Made by a program: the position numbers and the translations under genes
NCBI GenBank assembly: GCA_032622095.1
Contig: CP136069.1
Coordinates: 41,022,194-41,086,193, forward strand
Direction of reading: 5' to 3'
Source of the DNA: Siphonodentalium dalli
Lineage: Eukaryota; Mollusca; Scaphopoda; Gadilida; Siphonodentaliidae
Length of the DNA stretch: 64,000 nucleotides
In this document: positions 50,401 through 57,627 of the stretch, in pieces
Layout of the letters: every line of letters begins with the position of its first letter
How positions within the stretch are numbered: position 1 is the stretch's first letter
Notes under the pieces: generated by a model
What the model saw: only the letters and a program-made list of their open reading frames with translations
What the model was told of the DNA's origin: nothing
Database searches by the model: none

Positions 50401-53400
50401 TGCATTCTCTTATATATGCGAGGCGACCTATGGTCGACTCGCATATATAAGAGAATGCATTGGCACAGGGCCCTTCTGTTGGGTAAAGGGTTAATTTGCA
50501 GAAGATAAATTGCATAATCGAGGTGACTAATAGGTGAATATCACCATCTTCAATTGGGGAACTTCAATCTAATCCTAGCTAGGTCACCCATAGAAGTTGA
50601 GGCCTAAGCAGAATGAGGTCCCCATAGGGTGAATTTCGTGATGCTAGCCCACTATGCGGGTTAGCATCACTAAATTTACCCTCTAGGAACCTCATTTTGC
50701 AAATGTCTGACACATAAAATTCAGACTTGAGCACACACACTGCATTGACACAATTTATTTATTACGATTGTTCAGTTTTCGGAAGACCAAGCTGAATACA
50801 AAGGTATGGTACTAGTAGCACAATTGGAACTAGGTATTGATTTTGATAAAATTTTAATTTATTTGATGAAACATTGTTAGACCTGTTAAAAAGAAACAAC
50901 ACAGTAGAAGTTGGCAAAACAATACATTGTACAATATGAATAATTAGAAACTATAACTCACATTTATATCAGCAACATCAATAGATCGGCAAGTTATTCT
51001 TCATAGAGTTAAGGAAGAAAGTAAAAAGATCATCATAATAACATATATCACAATTCTCATGACATCGGGGATAAAAAATAACCACCATGCAAGGTCCAAT
51101 CATGTGCCATCAAGACATTCCTGAAGTTAAAGTTTAACAAGACAGTCAATGACTGTGGGTCGCTCACTGGACTGTAAGGACTGAGAAGACAGGGACTCTG
51201 AAGACTACAAGAGTCAGTACTTGACAGAATCACTTAAGTTCTAAACATGGACATAGCTGGATGTTCTCAAATGAGCAGGGCTCTTCACCTTGAAATTTCT
51301 AATTGCACATCACTGACAAATTTCCAACCTCTTACTTTTTAAAGAGGACAACCATACCACAGTACTAAGTTCACAAAAATCATTTTGTACATTCCTCTTA
51401 GGTTTAATTTTACGACTGGTACCAGTACTTCAAGCTCTCAAACGTTTGATAATTACCAACCTGACACCCCCCATAAAGTTAAAATTTGTGGCCAATTCGG
51501 TCCAACAGTTTAACCTGAAGTAGAAACATATGGACTGATGGTTTAAAAACATACATGTTAGAAAATCAAACCAAACTACGAGAAAAGTTCTAACTTATTT
51601 TTGGTGTGAACATCTATTCTACAACTAATTTAGTATCGGGCATGAAATTTTTAACTTTTGATCAAAATAGGGGGGATCAAATATCCACCCCTCTACACTC
51701 CCTCCCCATTGTCTCAAACATTGCCCCCACCCAGGCTGTCAAGAAATCAATATTATTATACCAGTACCAAACAGCATAGAGGAGTTATATCTCTTATCTC
51801 TGCCCATATTAGAACATGTGAATCCTCATCTATGAGATCCATTCATCTAGTAATATCAATATAATCCCCCAATTTTTCTTTGAAAAAAAATCAGGGTATG
51901 ATTTCACCTGGATAAGTGCTGGTTAAGAAACTAATATTGGAACAGTCGAGTCTGTATTTAGTGTCTGACCTTTGCAGGTTAATTTAATGACAATATTCTG
52001 CAAGGTGGACTAACATCACCGAATTACCCTCTGGGGACCTCATTTCCTAAAAATGACCCCATGAACAAATCTGAACCCCAGTCACCCAAGGCCGCTCCAT
52101 ACCAAATATAAGCTATATAGGCCTAATGGTTCTTGATAAAAAACTGTTTTAAGACTTACTATGGAGGGAAAGAGTTATGGCCCTGGCTTCGCACCTACAT
52201 CTATTTGATGTGATGAACTTAATTGAACAAATCTGATTGTGAGACACCTAGGGAACATGCACACTGAACTATATAAACACATTCCGTCTTTAATATGGAG
52301 AAGAAATCAATTGTTGGTAGATGGATGGATAGACATCTCAACAGGCAGACGGATGGAAGCCCGACAGATAGAAGACAAATTTAATCCAATATATACCCCC
52401 CCCCCCATTTTCTTTGAATATTAGTTCCAGATTAAAAAAATAATATGAAATGGCCAAGCCTGAATTAAGTATGTCTGACATTTGCAGAATTAGGTCCCAA
52501 AATGTGGATTTAATGACAATATTCTGTAAGGCAGGCTAGCATCACCAAATTCATCCTCAATCTGATTAGGCCTCAATGGCCAATAAAACCTAGAAACAGA
52601 TTGAAGTCCTACAGTTGAAGTTGGTGATACACACCCATTGAGCACCTCAATTATGCATTTTATCTTTTGCAAATTAGGGGGACTGAACAGGTGGAAAAAA
52701 GTGACTAAATCAAACTATCAATTTGATACTTGAGATACTTCCCAGAAGATGAGGCCTAAGCAGAATTAGGTCCCTAGCGGGTGTATTTGGTGATGCTAGC
52801 ATGCTGTATGGGGTAGCAACACTAAATTCACCATCTGGGGACCTCACTCTGTAAATGTCAGACACACTATTTCCAGACTTGAAGAAATCTAAGCCATTCA
52901 CAGTATCATTGGATGTCAGTCATCACCTAACCATGGAAACACCAGTTTGTTTTTAAATTGCTACAGATATGTTTAGATTAGAATAATACATGTCATCTGG
53001 CTAGTTTCTATAATTAATTACCTTTACAGATATATATGCCTCTGTGGTGAGAAGAGGTATTAATTAAATTGAGAGGTGATATAGTCGGTCTCAGAAACAC
53101 GCTCCGTAGGGAAATGGTGTTCACTTTATACTGAGAATGGTTTCTAGGGTACTTTTCGATGAGGAATTTCATGGTGCCGGCTGATTTTTGAAAAAAGGTG
53201 CCCAAGTTAGGGTTTTAGGGGCCTGAACCCCAATTACGGGTTTCAGCCCTTTTTTCTCAGATTTCACACCAATAAATAATATTTGTTAGTTCAATTCACT
53301 TAAATGTAGTAAGCAGACATTAATGCTCATCATATTCCAGCGAAATTTTTGTAAAAAGAACCAAAATTAGGGTTTTAGCAGCCTGAACCCCAATTTTGGG

Positions 53401-56400
53401 GTTCAGCCTTTATTCCTCAGATTGTATGCCTAAAAATATATTTGATTCTCCTCAATAAGTTTAATTTACTATGCAATAATATTGATATTCTTTGTACCAT
53501 TTTTAAGATAGTTTTAAGTTCTAAAATCAGGGTTTCAGGGGCCTTAACCCCAATTTTGGGTTTCAAACATTTTGGTAAAATTTGACATCCTAGATAAATA
53601 ATTTTTCTGTCTCTTTCACTTCAATTTAGTAGTTATTATCATTTCTAGTTATGGTGCTGATAGGATATTGCCCAAATTGTCACAAAATTAGGGTTTATGG
53701 GTCTGAACCCCCAATATTGAGGGTCTGAACCCCAATTTTGATGTTCTGCCCTAAAATCCCTAAATTGTGGGCCAGTTTTCCAGAATTGGCACTTTCTTCC
53801 AACTTATAATCCAAGCAACAGCTTCAAATACAGTTAGTATATCCTGTCCCAATTATTTGAACAAATTATATCCATTTAACACCCAAAAATGTATAATAAA
53901 GATATAGAAAGCTTGTTTTCTTTAAGATATTTGATAAATTGGCTTGTGTAAATCTTCAATACGATAGATAAAACGACTAATCAAGTAATTTCCAATTCAG
54001 GAAACTATGTTCCATTATATCTGGTTATTTTTGTTTAGCATTGTTCCGCTTCCGGTTCCATGTTTTTTGAATTATGGTCAACTTTGAAAAGTTCCAGAAG
54101 CACAAAATTTGAATACTGAAAATCAATCTGGAGTTACAAATATGGAAGGTGAGTAAAATATAGCATTGAAACAATCAATTGTTATGTTAATATATACATT
54201 GGGAGTGTTTATTTGATGAAATGAGTCCAAACAAAATATTGAGATACAATTTGAGCTTTTTTTCATAGTATGTGCATGTACATCTACAAGGTTAATGTTA
54301 GAGAAATATTTTTCACAAATAATTTTGTGACATATCATGATTTAAGCAAATGTTCATTTTTCTAAACCCTACTTAACAATTTAAGCGGAGAATTTTTTTT
54401 AATTCAAATGACGATGGCTTAATTAACCCTTATCTGTTGAAAAAAGTATGGAAAGCCATTTCATTAATAACTAAATTAATTTAGTAATATTTAACTCAAG
54501 ATTAACTCTTTCAAGATGGGAGCTGCGCAGGTGCATCATTAAGAACCATGTGCCAGTGCTTTATCGTATCTATGTGAATTGCTCATACATTGATTGGCAC
54601 AGGGTTTTCAGGAAGCTCCAGTCATGAAATGGTTAAGAAAAATTAATAAAATGTTTCCAACTCTAATATTCTGAATATTCTTCTAATTTCAGACGCTGAT
54701 AAGTCACCAGTGGTGGAAGATGAGAGTCATCAAGATAGTGCAGGTCTTCAAGGCACTAATGATTACTTACCGGAACCAAAATTCACAGCGACACATGTTG
54801 CTCATGGCAGGGTGATGTGCCAGAAATGTTTCACTGGTTGTGACAAAAAAACAGTAAGAGTGCAGGATTTCAGAAGTTTACTGACAATGACAAATTTGAA
54901 AGTTTTGCCGAACAATGGAAGAGTGTTATTCATTCATACAATAAAGTTCATGAACTATTCCTATTTATTCTTGTAGACTCTGGTAGAATAGGTATTTATC
55001 TAAATGTCATGTCATGTAATGACAGATGGTAAACTGGTCTGAAGCAAGCAGTCTTCAGCAAGAGTATCAAGTGTCCACACTATGATAAATTGGCTTTTTC
55101 AATAATACAGGCTTCAGTGTTCTCTTAAAAATTAATAGTGCATAGCAAAGAGGTGTGAATTATGAAGGGCCATAACTCTGTTAAAATATATCGGATCAAA
55201 CCCATATTTTAACTTGATCTGTATATAAGTGTCAAAAATTCATATACCAAATTTGGTGTTGATCAGATGAAAAATGTTTCAGTAATCCTGTCTTGGATGA
55301 ATTATATATCAAAACAAGAGTGGAATGGGTTAAATAAACAATACCAAAATCCATACAGAAGAAGAACATGCTAAGAAAAATCTAGGTAAGAAATATGAGG
55401 CTGTGATGTGTCCTAAACAAAAATTAAAGGTCAAAATGCAAAAATTAAATTTTTTGTTTTTAAAGTTATGTCCCATGACCCCATTTGAAAAAATCTGAAC
55501 CCTAGTCAACCAAGGTCCCTCCGTACCAAATATAAGCTTAATCAGCACAATATCCCTTGAGAAGAAGTCATTTTAAGAATTACTATAAGTTATGGCCCTG
55601 GTTTCTCAACTAATCAACCTGGTGAACTCATTTGAACAAATCTGAATGGGAGTCACTTAGGAAACATCCACACCAAATATGAACCCATTAGGCCTTATAG
55701 TTCTGGAAAAAGAATTTGTTCTAAGAATTACTATGAAGGATTAGAGTTGTGGCCCTGCTTTTTCAACTAATTGACCTGATGACCTCATTTGAACAAATCT
55801 GAATGAGATTCACCTAGGGAACATCGACACCAAATATGAACCTGTTCCGTCTTACGGTTCTGGAGAAGATGATTGTTGACGGACGGACGGACGGACGAAC
55901 GGACGGACGAGGAGTGATGAATATAGCTCCACCGGAGACTTCGTCTCAGGTGAGCTAAAAAGGGCAAGCCTTGAAATAGTGTGTCTGTCATTTGCAGAAT
56001 GAGGTCCTTTAAGGGTGAATTTAGTGATGCTACCCCGCATAGCGGGCTAGCATCACAAAATTCACCCTCTAGGGACCTCATTCTGATTACACCTCAGCAG
56101 AATGAGGTTCCGAGAGGGTGAATTTAGTGATGCTAGCCCGCTATGCGGGGTAGCATCACTAAATTCAACCTCTCGGAACCTTATTCTGCAAATGACAGAC
56201 ACGCTATTTCAAGGCTTGAAAAGGGAACATATTTTTTACAATCTCTTAATAGCATTTAAGAGACATAAGATCTAGGCCATCAAGCCTGAGTTTAGTGTGC
56301 CTGTCATTTGCAGAATGAGGTCCCTAGAGGTTGAATTTAGTGATGCTATCCCGCATAGCATGCCAGCATCACTAAATTCAACCTCTGGGGACCTCATTCT

Positions 56401-57008
56401 GCTTACTAGTAGGCCTCATCTTTTCTGGAAGATTTCTTTATTATCAAATTTCTATAGAAAATTCTTCACATAAATTATATTTCTATTGCAGAATGAGGTC
56501 CCCAGAGGGTGAATTTGGTGATGGTAGTCCGCTATGTGGGATAGCATCACTAACTTCATCCTCTGGGGACCTATTTTCTGCAAACGACAGGCACACTAAA
56601 TCCCATCCCCCCATTTTATTACCGTAAGTATTTTCATCATAAATATGCCTGAGTAACTGCAAATGTTATATATTTCAAATCGCTGCCATCATGTTTGTGT
56701 TTACCATACCAATTGTGTATTTGTGTTTGCATACCAATTGGTCAAGATTTGAAGATCCTGAGAACTATTGGCAATGAATTTGGAGACCCAAATCAATGTT
56801 TTGAAGATCCTGGGTACCCTAATCAATGGAAATATGCAAACATGACCAATTTAGCATTACTGACCAATCAGGACATATTGTGCTAAAAATAAGGATACTT
56901 TCTGGATTTGCTGCAAATCTGTAATATCACTCTTTCTGTGCTTCGATCTTCATTCTCTGTGTGCACTAGTTGACATTTCCGAACTGCTTTGTTTATGGCA
57001 AAAATAGT
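26410..57008 (-). CDS. ODR4: ODR-4 homologue, C-terminal three quarters (multi-exon)
   Basis: ODR-4 is an ER membrane protein. In worms it is needed to deliver odorant receptors to cilia, and it partners the UFM1 protease UFSP2/ODR-8. Exons found on the minus strand are 56899-57008, 48164-48301, 47550-47606, 41827-42009, 38332-38454, 33597-33681, 29121-29303, 28333-28425 and 26410-26480; 53022-53041 is tentative. The eight from 48301 to 26410 join in phase to 311 codons including the stop. Matches in order to the animal family are MKPAEWKY, a low-complexity serine/lysine loop, CCRGFVHNKGTVKDGID, a DLVRSLWSRCVLLCEDL helix, IRVFYSQPGRTLHFCDYKF followed by acidic residues, and a terminal membrane helix. 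The N-terminal roughly 130 residues and a short piece before 48301 are missing. The introns are full of transposons. Identity rests on remembered family features, not a search. Confidence 0.85.
26507..26940. mobile_element. Family D element, complete
   Basis: Left outer end CCTTGAAATAGTGTGTCTGT, hairpin 1 (GAATGAGGTCCCCAGAGGG and complement), middle, hairpin 2 and right outer end GACACTATTTGCAGGCTTG. It lies just upstream of the ODR4 last exon, in its intron. Confidence 0.7.
26998..27205 (+). mobile_element. Family B MITE truncated at its right end
   Basis: TTAA at 26994-26997 and a B left arm are followed by two hairpins. The right end runs straight into a family D element at about 27205. 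Confidence 0.6.
27205..27325. mobile_element. Family D single-hairpin copy
   Basis: GTGTGTTAGTCATTTGCAG to AATGACAGACACACTATTTG with one foldback. It replaces the right end of a family B MITE. Confidence 0.6.
27487..27741 (-). mobile_element. Family B piggyBac-like MITE
   Basis: TTAA at 27483-27486 and 27742-27745, two hairpins and full termini. Confidence 0.75.
27923..28316 (+). mobile_element. Chimeric MITE: family B left arm, family A right arm
   Basis: It starts with the family B terminus (CCCTTTCATGAGGGGAGC) and one B-type hairpin. From about 28030 it becomes family A sequence (CAACAGCCTAAAATATC onward) and ends with the A terminus and TTAA at 28317-28320. The left flank is ATAA rather than TTAA. 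Confidence 0.7.
28333..28425 (-). CDS. ODR4: ODR4 internal exon (acidic linker)
   Basis: The acceptor is ATTCCAG and the donor is GTGAGT. It has 93 bases, phase 1 to 1. It encodes a polar linker, EDYLTNLDDNVKQNSSD, that leads into the membrane anchor. It ends 17 bases from the MITE at 27923-28316. Confidence 0.8.
28580..29040. mobile_element. Family D element with duplicated right arm
   Basis: Left hairpin and middle are normal. The right side shows AACTTTCCAGAGAAGATG, then AGGCCTAAGCAGAATGAGGT, twice (28868 and 28956). It sits between two ODR4 exons. Confidence 0.6.
29121..29303 (-). CDS. ODR4: ODR4 internal exon with HFCDYKF block
   Basis: The acceptor is TTACTCAG and the donor is GTATAT. 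It has 183 bases, phase 1 to 1. It reads DTDIYDTPIRVFYSQPGRT, then LHFCDYKFQDE, an E/D-rich helix, and AENLDTESETVA. The P-G-x-T-x-x-x-C-D-Y-K-F core is the family hallmark near the C-terminus. Confidence 0.85.
29505..30300 (+). repeat. Duplicated segment, copy 1
   Basis: ACGAGAGGCCGATCACGATC through AATATCTAAATGAAAACAA matches 45308-46030 in the same order and orientation. Both copies are followed by family H repeats. Confidence 0.7.
29537..29739. mobile_element. TTAA-flanked MITE-like unit, family J
   Basis: TTAA at 29533-29536 and 29740-29743, inward ends CCCATCCCTTGGCG and AGCCTTGGG. It contains half of the shared hairpin (ATATAAGAGAATGCACTGGT). It lies in a duplicated segment (see 45308-46030). 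Confidence 0.5.
30780..31320 (+). repeat. Family H repeat with GACA tract
   Basis: Three units are followed by GACAGACAGACAGAC (31240-31260) and a CCATACTATGGTATGG foldback end. It matches 44450-45305 and 46105-46510. Confidence 0.7.
31393..32823 (+). mobile_element. Family B MITE split by a Tigger-like insertion
   Basis: The left half (31393-31553, with TTAA at 31389) and right half (32732-32823) are one family B copy. The 1.17-kb element 31556-32729 lies inside its second hairpin. Confidence 0.7.
31556..32729. mobile_element. Tigger/pogo-like non-autonomous DNA transposon
   Basis: TA duplications at 31554-31555 and 32730-32731 flank inverted termini: CAGTGAAACCTCTCCAATCT on the left and, read on the other strand, CAGTAAAACCTCTCTAAACT on the right. 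CAGT...AAACCTCTC is the classic pogo/Tigger end. The interior has no transposase frame that I recognise. Confidence 0.8.
33000..33095 (-). mobile_element. Family D right-end fragment
   Basis: GCGGGATAGCGTCATAAATT to GACAGACACACTATTTGCAG. Confidence 0.5.
33209..33246 (+). mobile_element. Family C MITE, left end only
   Basis: TTAA is followed by CCCTTTCAGTGCCAAGTC and the usual TTTTTGTATCAACCCAT; no right arm was found. Confidence 0.5.
33597..33681 (-). CDS. ODR4: ODR4 internal exon (amphipathic helix)
   Basis: The acceptor is TTTTCTAG and the donor is GTAGGC. It has 28 codons plus one base, phase 0 to 1. It encodes AIKQDLVRSLWSRCVLLCED and then an acidic tail. The phase matches both neighbours. 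No other frame here fits. Confidence 0.8.
33715..34045. mobile_element. Family D middle and right hairpin
   Basis: CATTCTGCATGGACTCATCT, the middle with CACCTGGATAATG, and a complete right hairpin (33950-34035). It begins 34 bp upstream of an ODR4 exon's acceptor. Confidence 0.6.
34418..35512. mobile_element. PIF/Harbinger-like element 1
   Basis: TAA at 34415-34417 and 35513-35515. The inverted ends start GGCCAA and continue GAAGAATACCTG-GTTTAGGGTAAC for about 33 bp. The interior holds short frames that I do not recognise. Confidence 0.75.
35968..36403. mobile_element. Inverted-repeat element with AGGCCCTTCCAC ends
   Basis: Ends AGGCCCTTCCACTAAGCG and a matching complement, flanked by TGA at 35965-35967 and 36404-36406. 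CGTTTGCCGC/GCGGCAAACG extends the repeat. A 3-bp duplication suggests PIF/Harbinger, though TGA is unusual. Confidence 0.55.
36525..37641. mobile_element. PIF/Harbinger-like element 2
   Basis: TAA at 36522-36524 and 37642-37644. Inverted ends start GGCCAAAT, then AAAAATATGTT-GGTTCTCA. Just inside the left end are repeats of GAGGGAGGCAGGTTTT. An 83-codon frame lies in the middle on the minus strand. Confidence 0.8.
36954..37205 (-). CDS. 83-codon frame inside a Harbinger-like element
   Basis: It begins MDDHVGWTNCSVGDMCRQLI, is globular-looking, and ends GRFFRFEFPFKVK-stop. An AATAAA-type signal (minus strand, about 36815-36825) lies roughly 130 bases downstream. I do not recognise it as a Harbinger transposase or Myb-like protein. 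It could be a captured host exon, a remnant of an element protein or chance. No splice sites were proved. Confidence 0.35.
   Translation of the reverse strand: MDDHVGWTNCSVGDMCRQLIDTHDIPMEFNPFVKSTESKVAITMNIGKSKTADFDNISRELNVQTVAELFGRFFRFEFPFKVK
38332..38454 (-). CDS. ODR4: ODR4 internal exon with Cys-rich strand
   Basis: The acceptor is TTTTCAG and the donor is GTGAGT. It has 41 codons, phase 0 to 0, ending ICCRGFVHNKGTVKDGID, equivalent to the ODR-4 strand that precedes the conserved K-D-A/G-(V/I) turn. Confidence 0.82.
38770..39240 (+). repeat. Diverged duplicated blocks
   Basis: ACAATACGTTTAATCACAAGTGTGCA and GGCC-CATTGATGAACAT each occur twice. A second pair (GGGTAAAACTTTTAAGACG and its variant) runs to about 39300. 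Nature unknown. Confidence 0.4.
39539..39743. mobile_element. Family F Tc1/mariner-like MITE
   Basis: TA at 39537-39538 and 39744-39745, both arms and loop intact. Confidence 0.8.
40247..41405. mobile_element. hAT-like non-autonomous element, perfect 8-bp duplication
   Basis: GCTGATGG lies at 40239-40246 and 41406-41413. Termini are CAGGCCTCAGC and its exact complement. The left interior has repeats of GGGAGACTTCAGGAAATTTA; the right interior has repeats of GGCGAC. No coding frame was recognised. Confidence 0.8.
41505..41660. repeat. 156-bp palindrome, probable MITE
   Basis: The arms ATATCTAGTG...GTGGATACCGAAAAATA...AAATGTTTA and the complement meet at CGCTCGCGG-CAAG-CCGCTCGCG. Target duplication was not evident. 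Confidence 0.6.
41700..41797 (-). mobile_element. Family G fragment in the ODR4 intron
   Basis: GGAAATGTTCAGA and the complementary arm are followed by CGTCAATGAGTC...GAAAGG and TTAA at 41798-41801. It lies 30 bases from an ODR4 exon. Confidence 0.55.
41827..42009 (-). CDS. ODR4: ODR4 internal exon with Ser/Lys-rich loop
   Basis: The acceptor is ATTACAG and the donor is GTAAGT. It has 61 codons, phase 0 to 0. It begins NSMRPYCENIVNSLALVDG, has a serine-, glycine- and lysine-rich loop, and ends in a THTIDLLVQL helix. Confidence 0.8.
42010..44449. other. ODR4 intron sequence without clear features
   Basis: Between an ODR4 exon and a family H array I see only a short fragment of the duplicated segment (43303-43365) and AT-rich DNA. 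Similar featureless intron lies at 37645-38330, 39750-40238, 50740-51950 and 53800-54060. Confidence 0.45.
44450..45305 (+). repeat. Family H repeat with long GACA/GACG tract
   Basis: Units with GGGCCATAACTCTGTAACAA are followed by a 60-bp microsatellite of GACA and GACG (about 45181-45243) and CCATACTATGGTATGG. Confidence 0.7.
45308..46030 (+). repeat. Duplicated segment, copy 2
   Basis: This is the partner of 29505-30300. A third fragment, only the first ~60 bases, is at about 43303-43365. Confidence 0.7.
45342..45545. mobile_element. Family J unit, second copy
   Basis: TTAA at 45338-45341 and 45546-45549. The sequence is closely similar to 29537-29739. Confidence 0.5.
46105..46510 (+). 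repeat. Family H repeat, third large copy
   Basis: The same units and GACG tract end in ACCATACATGGTATGGGTAA. Confidence 0.7.
46720..47060. repeat. Possible inverted-repeat element with CAGGCCTGC ends
   Basis: CAGGCCTGCAGGTTTCAAAAT on the left resembles the complement of CTCAAATTAGCAGGCC on the right, and GTTCGCCTGG lies inside both ends. No duplication was found. Confidence 0.35.
47232..47444. mobile_element. Family F Tc1/mariner-like MITE
   Basis: TA flanks the copy (47230, 47445). It lies just downstream of the short ODR4 exon at 47550-47606. Confidence 0.75.
47550..47606 (-). CDS. ODR4: ODR4 short internal exon (probable)
   Basis: It has 19 codons, phase 0 to 0, encoding RSLFLQGQKLEELRFDIEK. 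The acceptor is GATTATCAGAG and the donor GTTTAA is weak. Phase and amphipathic content fit between the exons on either side. It lies beside a Tc1/mariner-like MITE (47232-47444). The exact acceptor is uncertain because CAG and GAG both occur there; only the second keeps the frame. Confidence 0.55.
48164..48301 (-). CDS. ODR4: ODR4 internal exon with the MKPAEWKY block
   Basis: The acceptor is CTTATCAG and the donor is ACAG then GTAATA. It has 46 codons, phase 0 to 0. The block SSMKPAEWKYSPLNERWTKL and the following V-x-V-D-I-x-V-N-V-P strand are the best single match to the ODR-4 family. Confidence 0.82.
48508..48915 (+). mobile_element. Non-autonomous Helitron, intact copy
   Basis: A|TCGATTATATATTTTGG starts it, and the same hairpin and CTAG|T as at 62373 end it. 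It is 408 bp, with an internal partial duplication of the block containing AACAATATGGGCGGGTCAA. The open frames across it are repeat sequence. Confidence 0.75.
49060..49740 (+). repeat. Tandem repeat, unit about 160-190 bp
   Basis: GTATCCTTTCCC, GTGCTATCACCATG, AAGGACAACGAAATCCGATA and GAGTTACAAGGTGATATG recur three to four times, with GACAGACGGACGG tracts. Confidence 0.65.
49895..50735. mobile_element. Family D element hosting a family A MITE
   Basis: Outer ends AAGCCTGAATTTAATGTGTC and complement near 50730; the middle is interrupted at TTAA by 50098-50490. Confidence 0.7.
50098..50490 (+). mobile_element. Family A piggyBac-like MITE nested in family D
   Basis: TTAA at 50094-50097 and 50491-50494. 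It has the same termini and two hairpins as the copy at 190-573. It interrupts a family D element (49895-50735), whose sequence resumes with TTTGCAGAAGATAA. Confidence 0.8.
51950..52050 (+). mobile_element. Family D fragment
   Basis: GTATTTAGTGTCTGACCTTTG to CTCTGGGGACCTCATTTCC with a degraded foldback. Confidence 0.5.
52030..52430 (+). repeat. Dispersed repeat K (TTATGGCCCTGG)
   Basis: ATCTGAACCC-AGTCAC-CAAGG, CCAAATATAAGCT and AGTTATGGCCCTGG match 55430-55960. It ends in a C10 run near 52390. Confidence 0.55.
52455..52885. mobile_element. Family D element, complete but diverged
   Basis: Outer ends CAAGCCTGAATTAAGTATGT and GACACACTATTTCCAGACTT, with both hairpins and the middle. Confidence 0.65.
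53022..53041 (-). CDS. ODR4: Possible ODR4 microexon
   Basis: Twenty bases sit between a pyrimidine-rich acceptor (CTCTTCTCACCACAG) and a donor GTAATT. Joined to the AA left by the 57008-56899 exon it reads K-G-I-Y-I-C-K, and ODR-4 proteins have a similar K-I-F-C-R at this place. It would leave one base over, so another short exon must lie between here and 48301; I could not place it. Confidence 0.4.
53140..53790 (+). repeat. Tandem array, about 160-bp unit with TTAGGG-like motif
   Basis: The core (A/G)TTAGGGTTT followed by GGGGCCTGAACCCCAATT starts near 53206, 53370, 53525 and 53688. Period is 155-164. It ends about 350 bp before the plus-strand start codon at 54142. Confidence 0.7.
54142..54976 (+). 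CDS. 5' end of an unrecognised gene, apparently frameshifted
   Basis: ATG GAA G at 54142-54148 runs into a strong donor (GTGAGTA). An acceptor TTCTAATTTCAG ends at 54692, and the second exon continues the frame: MEDADKSPVVEDESHQDSAG, later HVAHGRVMCQKCFTGCDKK. The C-x-x-C...C spacing hints at a metal-binding motif, but I do not recognise the family. A donor-like GTAAGA follows at 54854 and would close the exon at 56 codons. Alternatively, one extra A in the A7 run at 54845-54851 would continue the frame as FQKFTDNDKFESFAEQWK and beyond, which looks coding, so a one-base deletion is plausible. The gene lies antisense in an ODR4 intron, and its first intron holds a MITE (54507-54632). It may be a pseudogene. 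Confidence 0.5.
54507..54632 (+). mobile_element. Degraded family B MITE
   Basis: TTAA at 54503-54506 and 54633-54636. Terminal pieces TCAAGATGGGAGCTGC and GGAAGCTCCAGTCATG remain; the hairpins are mostly lost. Confidence 0.6.
55160..55290 (+). repeat. Family H fragment
   Basis: GGGCCATAACTCTGTTAAAA and CCAAATTTGGTGTTGATCAG identify a short copy. Confidence 0.6.
55430..55960 (+). repeat. Dispersed repeat K, tandem copy
   Basis: Two to three ~180-bp units end in GGACGGACGGACG and GGAGACTTCGTCTCAGGTGA, then GCTAAAAA, a terminus style I associate with mollusc repeats. Confidence 0.6.
55971..56217. mobile_element. Family D element, short form with two adjacent hairpins
   Basis: CAAGCCTTGAAATAGTGTGT and its complement bound two back-to-back hairpins and no middle. 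Confidence 0.75.
56282..56600. mobile_element. Family D element
   Basis: TCAAGCCTGAGTTTAGTGTG starts it; two hairpins and a reduced middle; ends GACAGGCACACTAAAT. Confidence 0.7.
56899..57008 (-). CDS. ODR4: ODR4 internal exon (upstream-most found)
   Basis: The acceptor is TGTCCTTTCAG and the donor is AAA then GTATCC. It encodes 36 codons plus two bases, including TIFAINKAVRK and STERVILQICSKSR. This matches the ODR-4 region where a helix rich in A-x-x-K is followed by a strand ending L-x-I-C. The phase runs 0 to 2. The preceding N-terminal exons were not found to the right. Confidence 0.7.
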
Positions 57009-57181
57009 CTGAAAGGACAGCAGAAAGTAAGACATGACATGCCATAAGTCGGTCTGATCAGATCCAACCAACAAGTTACACCTCGGGTGCTGGCATACCC
57101 ACTTGGTGCCAAATTGAAACAAAATGAAACCCAAATTTAAAATAAACAGACAAAGATAGATAACTCTAGAATTGAAACAAC

Positions 57182-57600
57182 AAGCCTGCAAATAATGTGT
57201 CTGACTTGTTCAGAATGAGGTCCCCAGAGGGTGAATTTAGTTATGAACAGCAGGCGAGCATCACCAAATTCACACTCTGTGGACCTCATTCTGCTTAGGC
57301 CTCATCGTCTGTGAAGTAGCTATAGTCTGAAGTTAACATTGTTTTTAGTTACTATTTCCCTTCTGGGAAGTTTCTATATCCCGTAATTTGCAGAAGATAA
57401 TATGCATAATGGAGGTGACTAATGGGTGAACATCTAAATCTTCGACCATGGAACTTCAATCTGATCCTATGTCTCTCATATAGCAGTTGAGGCCTAAGCA
57501 GAAAGAGGTTCCCAGAGGATGAATTTGGTAATACTAGGCCACCGTGCGGGATATCGTTACTAATTCACCCTCTGGGAACCTCATTCTGTTGAAAGCTGAC
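57182..57600. mobile_element. Family D element
   Basis: AAGCCTGCAAATAATGTGTC starts it; hairpin 1, a full middle and hairpin 2 follow; the right outer arm is lost. It begins about 174 bp upstream of an ODR4 exon. Confidence 0.65.
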
Positions 57601-57627
57601 TTTGAGTCATGATGGCACAATCCATAC

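Noticed and set aside
53206-53700. Telomeric repeat
   Set aside because: TTAGGG occurs once per 160-bp unit, not as a continuous hexamer array.
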